A stretch of 64,000 nt of DNA, taken from Woeseia sp. Its GTDB lineage: Bacteria; Pseudomonadota; Gammaproteobacteria; Steroidobacterales; Woeseiaceae. The notes below the pieces were generated by a model. That model saw nothing but the letters and a program-made list of their open reading frames with translations. It was not told the DNA's origin and ran no database searches. The stretch is from NCBI GenBank assembly GCA_021773015.1, contig JAJFKW010000004.1, positions 186,001-250,000 of the forward strand, written 5' to 3'. This document shows positions 1 to 9,776 of this stretch, piece by piece. The translations under genes were made by a program, and so were the position numbers. Every line of letters begins with the position of its first letter. Within the stretch, counting starts at the first letter, position 1.

Positions 1-174
1 GCGCATCATACCTAATGAGCATCGGAGTTTACGCAAATCGGATCGCTGTTGGCACCCCCGATAGAGGATCGATTAGCTCGCGCTACGCCATTCGTAAGCC
101 ACTGTTAATCTGCCAATTATTTTCCTTGCCGGACTGTCAAAACAGGTTCACAATCGCGCCGATTCAGCCCTCAA

Positions 175-1464
175 TTGAGCTACGCCGTGAAGAACGCTCT
201 GTCCCCTGTTGCCGCTTTATTGGTCGGCGTTGCGATCTTGCTCGCTGGCAGCGGCTTGCAAGGCACGTTGTTGCCGGTGCGCGCATCCATCGAAGCATTT
301 TCCACCCTGTCGATCGGCTTTATCGGTGGCGCCTACTTTTTTGGCTTTACTGTTGGTTGCCTAAAGGGCGCCGAATTGGTTGGTCAGGTCGGTCACGTGC
401 GGGTGTTTGCGGCGATGACGGCGCTGGCATCAGCGGCACCGCTGTTACACGGACTGGTCTTAGAACCTGTTGTTTGGGGCGCGTTGCGCTTCATCTCCGG
501 ATTCTGTTTTGCCGTACTTTTTATTGTGATCGAGAGTTGGCTTAACGAGCAATCGTCAAACGAAAACCGCGGTGTTGTGTTTTCGACCTACGTCATGATT
601 ACGCTAACGTTATTGGGCGCCGGTCAAATGATGTTGGTGCTGTACGATCCGAAGGACATGCACCTATTTGCGATCGCATCGGTACTAGTATCGATGGCTG
701 CCATTCCGGTCGTGCTTTCCAGAGGACCGACGCCCGAGCAGCCTGCTGCGGTCGACGTCAACATCAAACGACTTTACCGGATCTCTCCCACAGGAACGAT
801 TGGTTGCTTCGCGACTGGTTTGGCTAACGGCAGTTTTTGGGCACTGGCACCCCTTTTTGTTGCCGGCTTCTCCGCAGACGTAAACCTGGCTGCGTGGTTT
901 ATGACCGCCGGCGTCATCGGCGGCGCACTGGCGCAGTGGCCAATGGGCTTTCTTTCGGATCGGCTTGGTCGGCGCAAAACGCTGATCCTGGCCGCGGCGG
1001 TGGGCGCCGCCACGTCGGTGATTATTATCTTGAAGGGATCCGATCTAAACACACAGTGGATCCTGGGCCTTGGCGTTGCATGGGGTGCGACATCATTTCC
1101 GCTTTACGCAATTTCGGTCGCACACGCAAACGATTACGCGGATCCGGAGGACTATGTCACCGTCTCCAGCGGCCTCCTTCTTATGTACGGCTGCGGCGCG
1201 ATCGTCGGGCCGTTCGTCGCATCCAGTATTATGACCGCGACCGGTGCGACCGGCCTATTCGTCTTCACTGGTATCGCCCATTTTATGCTGGCCGTTTATG
1301 CCTCAATACGAATTGTGAAACGCAGCAGCGCACCTTCGGAGCAGCATATTGCATTTGGCGACGCCCTCGCGACAGCACATACCGCGTCGCAGGTGTATGA
1401 CGAAGAAATACAGCAAATTGCGAGCGAAGACGAAGAGGATTTGTTACAGACGGAATCCAGCTAG
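175..1464 (+). CDS. MFS transporter, YcaD-like
   Basis: This is a 429-residue multi-pass inner membrane protein of the major facilitator superfamily. It has about twelve hydrophobic segments and the loop motif GFLSDRLGRRKT about two thirds of the way along, the usual DRxGRR signature between half-domain helices. The overall look resembles the YcaD branch. The C-terminal tail is acidic (repeated Glu/Asp over the last 25 residues) and likely cytoplasmic. The start is uncertain: the reading frame has no ATG near its beginning, so TTG at 175 or GTG at 187 must be used, and neither has a clear ribosome site. It converges on the betaine-block regulator with only seven bases between them. The substrate cannot be told from sequence; a methylated amine or amino acid would fit the neighbourhood, but that is inference. 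Confidence 0.8.
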   Translation: MSYAVKNALSPVAALLVGVAILLAGSGLQGTLLPVRASIEAFSTLSIGFIGGAYFFGFTVGCLKGAELVGQVGHVRVFAAMTALASAAPLLHGLVLEPVVWGALRFISGFCFAVLFIVIESWLNEQSSNENRGVVFSTYVMITLTLLGAGQMMLVLYDPKDMHLFAIASVLVSMAAIPVVLSRGPTPEQPAAVDVNIKRLYRISPTGTIGCFATGLANGSFWALAPLFVAGFSADVNLAAWFMTAGVIGGALAQWPMGFLSDRLGRRKTLILAAAVGAATSVIIILKGSDLNTQWILGLGVAWGATSFPLYAISVAHANDYADPEDYVTVSSGLLLMYGCGAIVGPFVASSIMTATGATGLFVFTGIAHFMLAVYASIRIVKRSSAPSEQHIAFGDALATAHTASQVYDEEIQQIASEDEEDLLQTESS

Positions 1465-1471
1465 CAAAATG

Positions 1472-2461
1472 TCAGGCAGAAGCGGCGCGAATCTGCCGTT
1501 CAGAACTTGGCGAGTGCCCGAAGAACTCTTTGTAGCTTTTGCTGAAATGAGATGTCGAGACGAAACCGCACAATGAGGATATTTCAACCAGGCTGAGATT
1601 AGTTTGCTGCAACAGCTCGCGCGCACGTTGTAACCGCAACTGCAAATAGTAACGAGAAGGCGCACATAGAAGGTGCCGTTGAAACAATCGCTGCAATTGG
1701 CGACGCGACAAACCGACGTACTCTGCCAGTTCCTCTTGGCTTATTGGCTCTTTGATATTGGCTTCCATGAGCTCAACCGCAATAACCAACTTGCCCGACC
1801 GATTGCCAATTAGATGTTTTAGCGGAATTCGTTGCTTGTCGTCGGAGCGGCGCACTCTTTCATAGATAAACTGCTCCGCAACGCCAGCACTCACTTCGGT
1901 GCCACATTGCGCACGAATGATATGTAGCATCATGTCTACTGGAGTCGTACCGCCGGAGCTCGTAAACCGGTTCCGGTCGATCGTAAAGACGCTTCTGCTC
2001 ACGGCGATTTCGGAGTGTGCATCAGCAAGCGCCGCCAGGTTTTCCCAGTGGATGCTGCAACGGTAACCATCCAGTAGGCCGGCCTTCGCCAAGACGTAGC
2101 TGCCGGTGCATATGGCACCCAAAGCAATGCCCTTTTGGTTGGCAAATTTTAACCAGCGCTGCACCGGCTTCGTGTGACTGTTTTCAACGCGGCGACCCGT
2201 ACAAACCACGACGAGATCCAGCTCATCAAGCAATCGATCGTCACGAATCGATCGATCTGCATTGATAGAAATCCCATCGCTTGCAGCTATCGACTCGCCG
2301 TCTTCTGTGATGATGGTCCAGCTGTATCTTTCTTCGCGGCAAATTCGATTCGCCATGCGCAACGGTTCTACCGCAGAAGATAGAGATATAAGTGTGAAGT
2401 CCTTAAGGAGTAAGAACCCAAAGCGTTTCGGTAGCGGCTGAGCTGGTCTTGAACCCGTCAT
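1472..2461 (-). CDS. GlxA-family AraC-type regulator, probable glycine betaine catabolism regulator
   Basis: This is a transcription factor of about 329 residues with an N-terminal DJ-1/PfpI-like domain (roughly residues 10-180, including the GAICTGSYVLAKAG segment) and a C-terminal AraC double helix-turn-helix (roughly the last 100 residues, with ISSLCGFVSTSHFSKSYKEF). This architecture is that of GbdR/CdhR-type regulators, which sense glycine betaine, dimethylglycine or carnitine in Pseudomonas. It is the last gene of the minus-strand sarcosine/betaine block and so probably activates it. The frame opens upstream with TTG at 2500, but ATG at 2461 is preferred. A paralogue lies at 32251-33231 next to the carnitine genes. 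Confidence 0.85.
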   Translation of the reverse strand: MTGSRPAQPLPKRFGFLLLKDFTLISLSSAVEPLRMANRICREERYSWTIITEDGESIAASDGISINADRSIRDDRLLDELDLVVVCTGRRVENSHTKPVQRWLKFANQKGIALGAICTGSYVLAKAGLLDGYRCSIHWENLAALADAHSEIAVSRSVFTIDRNRFTSSGGTTPVDMMLHIIRAQCGTEVSAGVAEQFIYERVRRSDDKQRIPLKHLIGNRSGKLVIAVELMEANIKEPISQEELAEYVGLSRRQLQRLFQRHLLCAPSRYYLQLRLQRARELLQQTNLSLVEISSLCGFVSTSHFSKSYKEFFGHSPSSERQIRAASA

Positions 2462-2571
2462 TTCAAACTTACGATACGCATGTGCGTCCGTCTGCGCCAA
2501 GAATGCAGGCTAGTATGGCCTGCAATCGAGTACCACTCAACCACTTAATAATACGCCGGCATTCGACCGGG

Positions 2572-4131
2572 CTAGCTATCCGCAGTATGTTTTGCAACAC
2601 CGGTGCCAAAGTCACGTCGCAGCCAACGGACAAGCGATATGACCATTAGGACTATGACCGGTAGGAGCGGTAGAGAGAACACAACGGTTGACGCCTGGAC
2701 CGCCTCAAGACTGTCGGAAACGACCAGCCCAAACGTGAACAACGCCAACGCAAACGCCCAAACCAAACGACTGACGCGTGGCGGTTCCTGGTCATTGTGT
2801 AAGTCTTTCGTGCAAACGCTGGCGACGGTGTAGGCGGCGGAATCCAACGTTGTCGCGTAGAAAATAATACTCAGGACGATAAATACCGACAACGCGACTT
2901 TGCCAAACGGCAAACTGCTGATGACCTTGGCACCTAATACCGACATTCCGCTTTCGCGAAGTATTTCAGCCACGGGCAGCATGCCACTTGTTTCCAAGTA
3001 CAGGCTATAGCCTCCAATGATGACGAGATAGGTGGTCGTCCCTAAGGTTCCCCAGCCAATTACACCTAGCACCAACTGTCGAATGGTCCTGCCGCGCGAA
3101 ATTCGTCCGAAGAACAAACCAATGAAAGCTGCAAACGCGATCCACCACGCCCAATAGAAGATAGTCCACGCTTCTGGAAATCCAGATTTGCTGACAGGGT
3201 CCATCCACAGCGCCATGCGCACAAAATTGTCGGCAAGCAGACCAATACTATTGACCGTCATGGACAAAATAAACAGCGTCGGACCTGCGAGCAGGATGAA
3301 CAAGATCGCGATTGCCGCCAGCACCATGTTGATATCGGCGAGAACTTTGATGCCCTTTTTGAGGCCGCGATAGGCACTAGCAGAAAACAGCGCCGTCCAA
3401 ATAATCAAGACCACCAATTTGGTCGTGATCGTATCTGGAATGCCTAGCAATTCAGCCGACATAGCCGCAACCAGTGGCACCCCCAAGCCTAAAGACGTCG
3501 CAGTACCACCGACAATGCCAAGGGCGATGACAGTATCGATGACTTTGCCGATAGCCTTGCGACCAGTCACCGGTAGCGCGCTTTCGCACGCACCGCTGAC
3601 TTTCAGCATAGGTACTTTTTTGACGTACAGCATATAAGCGATCGGTACTGCTGGAATCGCATAGAAGGCCCAGGGAATGATGCCCCAGTGAAAAATCGGA
3701 TATGCGTGTGCCCACTCGACCGCAGTGCTCGAGAAGGGCTCAGCACCAAAAGGCGGCGTATTGAGATAGTAAACCGGCTCCGCCGCCGCCCACGCGATCA
3801 AGCTTGCGCCCACACCTGCCGTGAACATCATCGCTACCCAATGCAGGTCGGAATACTCCGGCTTTTCGCCAACTGTGCCAAGGACAACGTGCGCGTATGG
3901 TCCAAACGCAAGCCACGCGCAAAACACGAGCGCACCGCCACCAAGAGACAAATAGAGCCAACCTAAATTACCCGTGATGAATGCCTTCGCCGCTTTAGCG
4001 TAGGCCGCACCAGCCTCCGGAAAGGCGAGCATGCTGCCGCCGATTGCCAATATTAGCAGTAGTGCCGGTGTAGTAATTGTCCAGTCGATACTCGGCTGCA
4101 AGTTGTCGTTGGTACTTTGCGGCGTGTTCAT
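2572..4131 (-). CDS. BCCT-family betaine/carnitine/choline transporter
   Basis: This 519-residue protein belongs to the betaine-choline-carnitine transporter family, secondary carriers driven by sodium or proton gradients in the inner membrane. About twelve transmembrane segments are visible, with the aromatic FYWAWWIAFAAFIG stretch of the family's substrate-binding helix and the following GRISRGRTIRQ loop. No long C-terminal osmosensory tail is present, which suggests uptake for catabolism and not osmotic control. It lies 67 bases after soxG on the same strand and just before the regulator, so it likely imports the glycine betaine, dimethylglycine or sarcosine the upstream genes degrade. Substrate choice is inferred from context. 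A second, diverged BCCT gene lies at 26316-27845. Confidence 0.92.
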   Translation of the reverse strand: MNTPQSTNDNLQPSIDWTITTPALLLILAIGGSMLAFPEAGAAYAKAAKAFITGNLGWLYLSLGGGALVFCAWLAFGPYAHVVLGTVGEKPEYSDLHWVAMMFTAGVGASLIAWAAAEPVYYLNTPPFGAEPFSSTAVEWAHAYPIFHWGIIPWAFYAIPAVPIAYMLYVKKVPMLKVSGACESALPVTGRKAIGKVIDTVIALGIVGGTATSLGLGVPLVAAMSAELLGIPDTITTKLVVLIIWTALFSASAYRGLKKGIKVLADINMVLAAIAILFILLAGPTLFILSMTVNSIGLLADNFVRMALWMDPVSKSGFPEAWTIFYWAWWIAFAAFIGLFFGRISRGRTIRQLVLGVIGWGTLGTTTYLVIIGGYSLYLETSGMLPVAEILRESGMSVLGAKVISSLPFGKVALSVFIVLSIIFYATTLDSAAYTVASVCTKDLHNDQEPPRVSRLVWAFALALFTFGLVVSDSLEAVQASTVVFSLPLLPVIVLMVISLVRWLRRDFGTGVAKHTADS

Positions 4132-4198
4132 AAACGGTTCTCTTTATTGTTATTGTTTTGAGCTCGTTTGCCGGTCGACGATCTATTGACGTGCTATT

Positions 4199-4804
4199 TC
4201 AATCGAAGCCTATACCAAACTCCGCGCCAGCGTGGCGCATCCAGATGGCAAGATATTCTGCAAACGTTCGCCGCACTATTACTTCATAGTGGTCGCCCTC
4301 GGCAATGTTTGCGATGATCGCTGCGGTTCGCGCGATACCGGTTTGTACGCAATCACCGACATTAAAGCTAGATAGGTGTAAGTCAAGCGTACAGCCTTTT
4401 GCCAACAGATCCAGAGCACTATCCCCGCTCAGACACAACACGATGTAGCCATGGCTCACGTCAACTGCCGTAGCATCGGTCGAATCAAGTTCTGTAGAGA
4501 ATTTTTCGAAGCGGCCAGCCTCAAACGAAGGATAAACGACCAGCCATTCGTCTGGGCCTAACCAGCATGTCGTGCATTCTCTGTAACTCAGCGTATTCGC
4601 TTTATCCGGTATCGACTGTCCTGTAAACGACTTCACGGCATCCGTGAAGGCTGCGTCCGCAGGGTCTCCTCGCAAGTTGTAAAACTCTCGATGCCCATCG
4701 AATGTCACGCGAATGGCGGGTTCTGCCGAAGCCGATGAGCCAATCGTCGCACTGTCTTCCGAAAACGGTTCCAAACAATGGTGTCGTTTAAGCGAATCAG
4801 ACAT
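4199..4804 (-). CDS. soxG: Sarcosine oxidase gamma subunit
   Basis: This is the roughly 201-residue gamma subunit of heterotetrameric sarcosine oxidase, which oxidatively demethylates sarcosine to glycine and passes the carbon to tetrahydrofolate. It is last in the canonical soxBDAG order. The start ATG at 4804 overlaps the soxA stop by eight bases (ATGTCTGA). A longer open frame reaches 4963 but runs through soxA and is not believable. The protein is the expected size for SoxG, with the conserved LGPDEWLVV segment near the middle, and is related to the GcvT/YgfZ fold. The subunit has a structural role in the cytoplasmic complex. Confidence 0.85.
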   Translation of the reverse strand: MSDSLKRHHCLEPFSEDSATIGSSASAEPAIRVTFDGHREFYNLRGDPADAAFTDAVKSFTGQSIPDKANTLSYRECTTCWLGPDEWLVVYPSFEAGRFEKFSTELDSTDATAVDVSHGYIVLCLSGDSALDLLAKGCTLDLHLSSFNVGDCVQTGIARTAAIIANIAEGDHYEVIVRRTFAEYLAIWMRHAGAEFGIGFD

Positions 4805-7802
4805 TTTGCCGCTCACTTTTCGGGTCATAAAACACCGGTGACACGACTTGCATATCGACATAGGTGCCATCCGACTGTGCAGCAACAACCTGTTCGCCGA
4901 TTCGCGCGTGTCCCGACTGCAATAGTCCCAATGCAATGGGATGTCCAAGACAAGCGCTCGCATAACTCGACGTGATGTGGCCGCACATCGGCGTCGGCAC
5001 GGGCAATAACGGATCGTTCACCAGTTGCGTGCCCTCTGCGACGACTGTCTTACCGTCTACGGGTACGAAGCCAACGAATTGCTTCCGGTCCGTTCGCACG
5101 AGGTCGGCGCGCTGCAGAGAACGCTTTCCTAGATAGTCCTTATTCTTGGAAAGCAGCCAGTTCATCTTCAGATCGACCGGTGACACCGAACCGTCGGTGT
5201 CTTGACCAACGATTACGAATCCTTTCTCTGCCCTGAGTACGTGTAGCGTTTCCGTACCGTACGGCGTGATCTGGAATTCCTGACCTGCATCGATCAGTAA
5301 CTCCCACATCGCCATGGCGTAGTTGCTGCCGATATTAACTTCGAATGCCAATTCGCCACTGAAACTTACGCGAAATAACTGCACTGGAAATCCACCCAAC
5401 TCCGCGTCCTTCACCGTCATGAAGGGGAAATTCTCGCGCTGCAGACTGACATTGCAGCCCACCTTCTGTAAGAGTTCGCGAGATTTTGGACCGACCACTG
5501 CTATGGTTGACCAATGATCGGTGGTCGATGTCAAATGCACATCCAACTCAGGCCACTCAGTCTGCAACCAGCGTTCCAACCATGTGAGCACGGCTGCCGC
5601 GCCTCCCGTGGTTGTCGTAAGATAAAACCGTTGTTCACCCAGACGCGCCATAACACCGTCGTCCATCAGCAAGCCGTCCTCGCCCAGCATGATGCCGTAG
5701 GCACAGCGCCCGACTGCCATCCTGCCGACGTCATGCGTATATATTCTTTCTAGGAGGGCGACGCTGTCCCGACCTTGGACATCGATCTTACCCAATGTCG
5801 ATGCATCCATGATTGCAAGCGAGTTGCGCGCTGCCATGCATTCACGCGCCACTGCAGCATGTATATCCTCTCCGTACTGCGGAAAGTACCAAGGTCGCAG
5901 CCACTGGCCGACGACTTCCATCGGCGCACCTTGCATTTCATGCCACTCGTGCATCGCCGTCTTGCGTACTGGATCATAAATTTCACCGATATCTTCACCG
6001 GCACCAGCCCCAAATGTCACAGGCGTATAGGCGGGCCGAAAAGTGGTCGTACCTACTTGCGCAATGGGAACTTCCAAAGCCTCGGCCAGCACGCCCATAC
6101 CATTGATATTTCCAAGCTTGCCCTGATCAGTGCCAAAGCCGAGAGCGGTGTACCGCTTGACGTGCTCAATACTGCGGTAGCCTTCTCGTACGGCCAGCCG
6201 TACGTCCGCAACGCTGGTGTCATTTTGAAAGTCCAGAAACTGCTTCGCGCAGCGATCCGGGCTACGACTGGCAGGAACGCGCCAAAGCGGTTCAATGGGA
6301 TTCTCTTGGTCCTGTGGCGTTTCATAAGTTTGCCCGGCTTGGACCACAAAACCACACGCCTCGGCGGTTGTGCGGCCGGCATCACCACCACGCTGTAAGC
6401 ATTCCATTAGCGACCACTGTCCCGCACCGGCGCCAACCGATCTATTTTGCTGCAAAGTTTCGCCCGGCACGAAGCAGTGATGTGTTTCGTCCCAAATGTT
6501 TTTGCCACCTGCTTGTGAGTGCAAATGCACTGCGGGACTCCAGCCTCCCGACATCATCAGCAAATCGCATTCAATACTGACGGTGTTTTTGATCGTCTGC
6601 GACGTATCTCCGGACCATTGGGCGACTTGTGCTTTACGGACCCGTTTTTTGCCAACCACGTCCGTCACTAAGTGGCCATTCATGATCGGGATGCCGTGGT
6701 CTACGGCATTAGTGACCGCAGTGACGCCCGCGCCGGATTGCCGGCTGTCGATAATTGCCGCCAATAACCCACCGGCTTTCTTGAACGCGACTGCAGCAAA
6801 ATAAGCGCTGTCGTTATTGGTAAATAAGACTGCCCGCTCACCCGGTAATACAGCATATCTGTTAACGTAGGTTTGAACTGCAGACGCCATCATGACGCCA
6901 GGCCTGTCATTGTTGCAAAACGCCAACGGCCGTTCGAATGCGCCCTGAGCGAGAACAACTTCGCGTGCACAAATACGCCAAAGTCGCTCACGGACCGTTT
7001 GGCCGGGTGGTTTTCCGAGGTGATCAGCACAACGTTCAACAGCTGCGACAAAATTATCGTCGTAATAACCGAATGCGGTAGTGCGAGTGAGACACTGTAC
7101 GGTCTCACAATTCGACAACTCAGCGACCGTTTTCTCAAGCCACTGCATTGCAGGAACCGAATCAATCGTCGTGTCTTCACTTAAGAGACTACCGCCGAAC
7201 TCGTTTTGCTCATCGACCAAAATTACTCGAGCACCGGTACGCGAAGCCGCAACCGCGGCCGCCAGGCCCGACGGTCCTGCGCCAACCACCAGTACGTCAC
7301 AGTGCGCATTTCGATGGGCGTACTCATCCGGGTCGTTTCCCGCTGGTGCACTTCCCCAACCAGCAGAGCTGCGAATGAAACGTTCGTAACAGCGCCATAA
7401 GCGTTTGGGGCGCATAAAAGTTTTGTAGTAAAATCCTGCGCTAAATACCCTACCGAACAAAGCGTTGATCGCAGAGACATCGAAGTTAACGCTCGGCCAG
7501 CCTTTCGTCGATCTAGCAACCATGTTGTTGTACAACTCAGTTTGCGTTGCACGCAGGTTCGGCAACGTCGCGTCATCCTTGCCGATTTGCATGATTGCAT
7601 TGGGCTCATCGGCACCGGCTGAGACGATGCCCCTCGGCCGATGGTACTTGAAGCTCCTTGAGACGACGGCGACATCGTTCGCCAGCAAAGCTGATGCCAA
7701 CGTATCGCCTGCGAAACCTTTCAATGTCCGCCCATCGAACTTGAATTCGAAAACCTTGCCGCGGTCGACAAAGCCGCCACTTTCAAGCCGCCGAGAAGTC
7801 AC
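4797..7802 (-). CDS. soxA: Sarcosine oxidase alpha subunit
   Basis: This 1001-residue large subunit of heterotetrameric sarcosine oxidase has, in order, an N-terminal 2Fe-2S-ferredoxin-like domain without the cluster cysteines (about residues 10-100), a pyridine-nucleotide-type Rossmann domain with VLVVGAGPSGLAAAVAAS near residue 170 that binds NAD, and C-terminal GcvT-like folate-binding domains (about 600-1001), where the methylene group is captured as 5,10-methylene-THF. Length matches the family. The start is GTG at 7802, overlapping the soxD stop as GTGA, which indicates translational coupling. It sits between soxD and soxG in the usual order. Confidence 0.95.
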   Translation of the reverse strand: MTSRRLESGGFVDRGKVFEFKFDGRTLKGFAGDTLASALLANDVAVVSRSFKYHRPRGIVSAGADEPNAIMQIGKDDATLPNLRATQTELYNNMVARSTKGWPSVNFDVSAINALFGRVFSAGFYYKTFMRPKRLWRCYERFIRSSAGWGSAPAGNDPDEYAHRNAHCDVLVVGAGPSGLAAAVAASRTGARVILVDEQNEFGGSLLSEDTTIDSVPAMQWLEKTVAELSNCETVQCLTRTTAFGYYDDNFVAAVERCADHLGKPPGQTVRERLWRICAREVVLAQGAFERPLAFCNNDRPGVMMASAVQTYVNRYAVLPGERAVLFTNNDSAYFAAVAFKKAGGLLAAIIDSRQSGAGVTAVTNAVDHGIPIMNGHLVTDVVGKKRVRKAQVAQWSGDTSQTIKNTVSIECDLLMMSGGWSPAVHLHSQAGGKNIWDETHHCFVPGETLQQNRSVGAGAGQWSLMECLQRGGDAGRTTAEACGFVVQAGQTYETPQDQENPIEPLWRVPASRSPDRCAKQFLDFQNDTSVADVRLAVREGYRSIEHVKRYTALGFGTDQGKLGNINGMGVLAEALEVPIAQVGTTTFRPAYTPVTFGAGAGEDIGEIYDPVRKTAMHEWHEMQGAPMEVVGQWLRPWYFPQYGEDIHAAVARECMAARNSLAIMDASTLGKIDVQGRDSVALLERIYTHDVGRMAVGRCAYGIMLGEDGLLMDDGVMARLGEQRFYLTTTTGGAAAVLTWLERWLQTEWPELDVHLTSTTDHWSTIAVVGPKSRELLQKVGCNVSLQRENFPFMTVKDAELGGFPVQLFRVSFSGELAFEVNIGSNYAMAMWELLIDAGQEFQITPYGTETLHVLRAEKGFVIVGQDTDGSVSPVDLKMNWLLSKNKDYLGKRSLQRADLVRTDRKQFVGFVPVDGKTVVAEGTQLVNDPLLPVPTPMCGHITSSYASACLGHPIALGLLQSGHARIGEQVVAAQSDGTYVDMQVVSPVFYDPKSERQNV

Positions 7803-8089
7803 GAATCTACATCCCGAGTGCTTGAGGGCGCTTCACCAATACGCCATGTGCGGGTGAATCGGTAAGTCACGGTATCGCGCTCGGCATTGAACCATCGTCG
7901 GCACCCTTGCGCGTGATTCCATTGTTCCTGGTGCAGGCCTTTTGGGTTCTTGCGCATGAAAAGATAATCAGCCCATTCGGCGTCTGTGAGAGTATCTGGG
8001 TTTGCCGGGCGCGCTATTCCCGCCTCACCGCCGTAGTTGAATTCGGATTCCGCGCGGTTTCCACACCAAGGGCATTTGATAAGCAGCAT
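7799..8089 (-). CDS. soxD: Sarcosine oxidase delta subunit
   Basis: This is the small (96-residue) zinc-binding delta subunit of heterotetrameric sarcosine oxidase. The N-terminus carries IKCPWCGNRAESEF, the CPxCG zinc-binding element, and a later HAQGCRRWFNAERDT segment supplies the remaining ligands and the family signature. It starts nine bases after soxB and overlaps soxA by four bases. Length and position are those of SoxD in other proteobacteria. Confidence 0.94.
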   Translation of the reverse strand: MLLIKCPWCGNRAESEFNYGGEAGIARPANPDTLTDAEWADYLFMRKNPKGLHQEQWNHAQGCRRWFNAERDTVTYRFTRTWRIGEAPSSTRDVDS

Positions 8090-8098
8090 GACCGATTC

Positions 8099-9349
8099 CT
8101 AGTGTGCGACGCCTGCAGCGCCATGTTCATCAATGAGCGCACCAGAGGTAAATCTCTGAAGGTCGAATGCTGCGTTTAATTCATGCGACCTGTCCTCAGC
8201 AATGGTATGGGCGAACGCCCAACCAGAACCCGGCGTCGCTTTGAAACCACCCGTTCCCCAACCGCAGTTGAAGTACAGCCCGCTAACCGGCGTCTTGCTG
8301 ATGATTGGACACGCGTCCGGACAGGTGTCTACAATACCACCCCATTGTCTAAGCATTCTTACGCGACTGAATGCCGGAAACAGTTCGATGATCGCCTGCA
8401 TCGTGTGCTCGATAGTATGAAAACTACCGCGTTGACCATATCCATTATATGAATCAATACCGGCACCGATGACCAATTCACCTTTATCGGACTGGCTAAT
8501 ATATCCGTGCACGCCGTTCGACATGACCACCGTATCCAGAACTGGTTTCAGTGGCTCAGAGACAAACGCCTGTAACGGGTGACTTTCAATCGGCAAGCGG
8601 ATTCCGGCCATATCTGCCAAAACACTCGCGTGACCAGCAACGACAACACCGACTTTATCTGCCGCGATTGCACCGCGTGTGGTATCCACGCCGATCACTT
8701 TACCACCCTCTCGTCGAATGCCGGTGACTTCGCACTGTTGAATGATATCGACGCCTCTCTGGTCTGCCGCTCTGGCATAACCCCACGCGACTGCATCATG
8801 ACGTGCTACACCGCCGCGGCGTTGAAGTGAAGCGCCCAGCACAGGATAACGCGAATTGGCGGTCACTCGCAGTCCCGGAATGTTCTTTTTCAGCTGCTCC
8901 GGCGCGACGAATTCCGCGTCGATACCGTTGAGGCGATTCGCGCTGACACGGCGTTCAATGTCCCGGACATCTTGCAGGCTGTGTGCAAGATTGTAGACGC
9001 CGCGCTGGCTGAACATGACGTTGTAGTTCAGATCCTGACTCAAGTCCTCCCATAGCTTTAACGATTTTTCGTACAACAATGCGGCTTCGGTCCACAGGTA
9101 ATTGGAGCGGACTATGGTGGTATTTCTGCCCGTGTTACCGCCGCCGATCCAGCCTTTTTCCAGCACTGCAATATTTTGCACGCCATGTTCTTTTGCCAGG
9201 TAATAGGCAGTCGCTAAGCCGTGGCCACCGCCGCCGACGATTACTACGTCGTACTTGCGCTTAGGTTCGGGGCTGCGCCACGCCTCAGGCCATTTTTCGT
9301 TATAGCTAAGCGCATTACGTAGTAGACCGAATGCCGAATATTTTTTCAT
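8099..9349 (-). CDS. soxB: Sarcosine oxidase beta subunit
   Basis: This 416-residue flavoprotein subunit of heterotetrameric sarcosine oxidase belongs to the D-amino-acid-oxidase (DAO) fold. The FAD-binding Rossmann motif [18 protein letters not shown] is at about residues 35-52. The C-terminal [15 protein letters not shown] segment is the conserved FAD-contacting region. In the family this subunit holds covalent FMN and noncovalent FAD and oxidises sarcosine; electrons go to oxygen, giving peroxide. It starts with ATG at 9349, 22 bases after the upstream GFA gene ends, in one minus-strand operon. Confidence 0.95.
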   Translation of the reverse strand: MKKYSAFGLLRNALSYNEKWPEAWRSPEPKRKYDVVIVGGGGHGLATAYYLAKEHGVQNIAVLEKGWIGGGNTGRNTTIVRSNYLWTEAALLYEKSLKLWEDLSQDLNYNVMFSQRGVYNLAHSLQDVRDIERRVSANRLNGIDAEFVAPEQLKKNIPGLRVTANSRYPVLGASLQRRGGVARHDAVAWGYARAADQRGVDIIQQCEVTGIRREGGKVIGVDTTRGAIAADKVGVVVAGHASVLADMAGIRLPIESHPLQAFVSEPLKPVLDTVVMSNGVHGYISQSDKGELVIGAGIDSYNGYGQRGSFHTIEHTMQAIIELFPAFSRVRMLRQWGGIVDTCPDACPIISKTPVSGLYFNCGWGTGGFKATPGSGWAFAHTIAEDRSHELNAAFDLQRFTSGALIDEHGAAGVAH

Positions 9350-9371
9350 TGTAGCGACAGCCGTCTAGCGA

Positions 9372-9776
9372 TCAAAGATCGGACTGCAAATGCTGTGGCA
9401 GTCCGTCGGCAATGTTGTGATAGTCGGATTTGTCCGCAACGAAAATGTGACTTTCGCTTACCAATTTGGTCGGTACATCCAAGGTCCCAGCAAACATGGA
9501 AATTCTCTCACCATGATCCGGTTTCCAAAATAGATTCCCGCCGCAGACACCGCAGAAGCCCCGTTCAGCAGCCTCAGACGCTCGATACCAGAGAAGTGAC
9601 TCGGCATTCAGCAATTCGAAATTCTCTATCGCGCATCCGGTTGCTGCAACAAAGTGACCGCTGGTCTTTCTACATTGGCTGCAATGACAATAGATTACAT
9701 TGCGTAACTCACCTGTCGTTCGATAACGCACGCCACCGCATAAGCAGCTGCCCGTCCTAACTTGTCCCTCAGCCAT
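9372..9776 (-). CDS. GFA/CENP-V family zinc protein, possible formaldehyde or glutathione-adduct handling
   Basis: This protein of about 134 residues is in the GFA (glutathione-dependent formaldehyde-activating enzyme-like) family. The zinc motifs are clear: GSCLCGGVRYR near the N-terminus, then YCHCSQCRKTSG, and CGVCGGNLFWK later. GFA itself was named for condensing formaldehyde with glutathione, but most family members have no proven reaction. It lies between the dimethylglycine dehydrogenase and soxB genes, so a role with C1 spill-over from demethylation is reasonable inference. ATG at 9776 overlaps the upstream stop by eight bases (ATGGCTGA), the same overlap size as at soxA-soxG. An alternative in-frame start at 9821 lies inside the upstream gene. 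Confidence 0.85.
   Translation of the reverse strand: MAEGQVRTGSCLCGGVRYRTTGELRNVIYCHCSQCRKTSGHFVAATGCAIENFELLNAESLLWYRASEAAERGFCGVCGGNLFWKPDHGERISMFAGTLDVPTKLVSESHIFVADKSDYHNIADGLPQHLQSDL

Noticed and set aside
15-545. Open frame of 176 codons overlapping the MFS gene
   Set aside because: It reads through in a different frame, is rich in Arg, Cys and Trp and has no family features. The overlapping frame gives a clear MFS protein.
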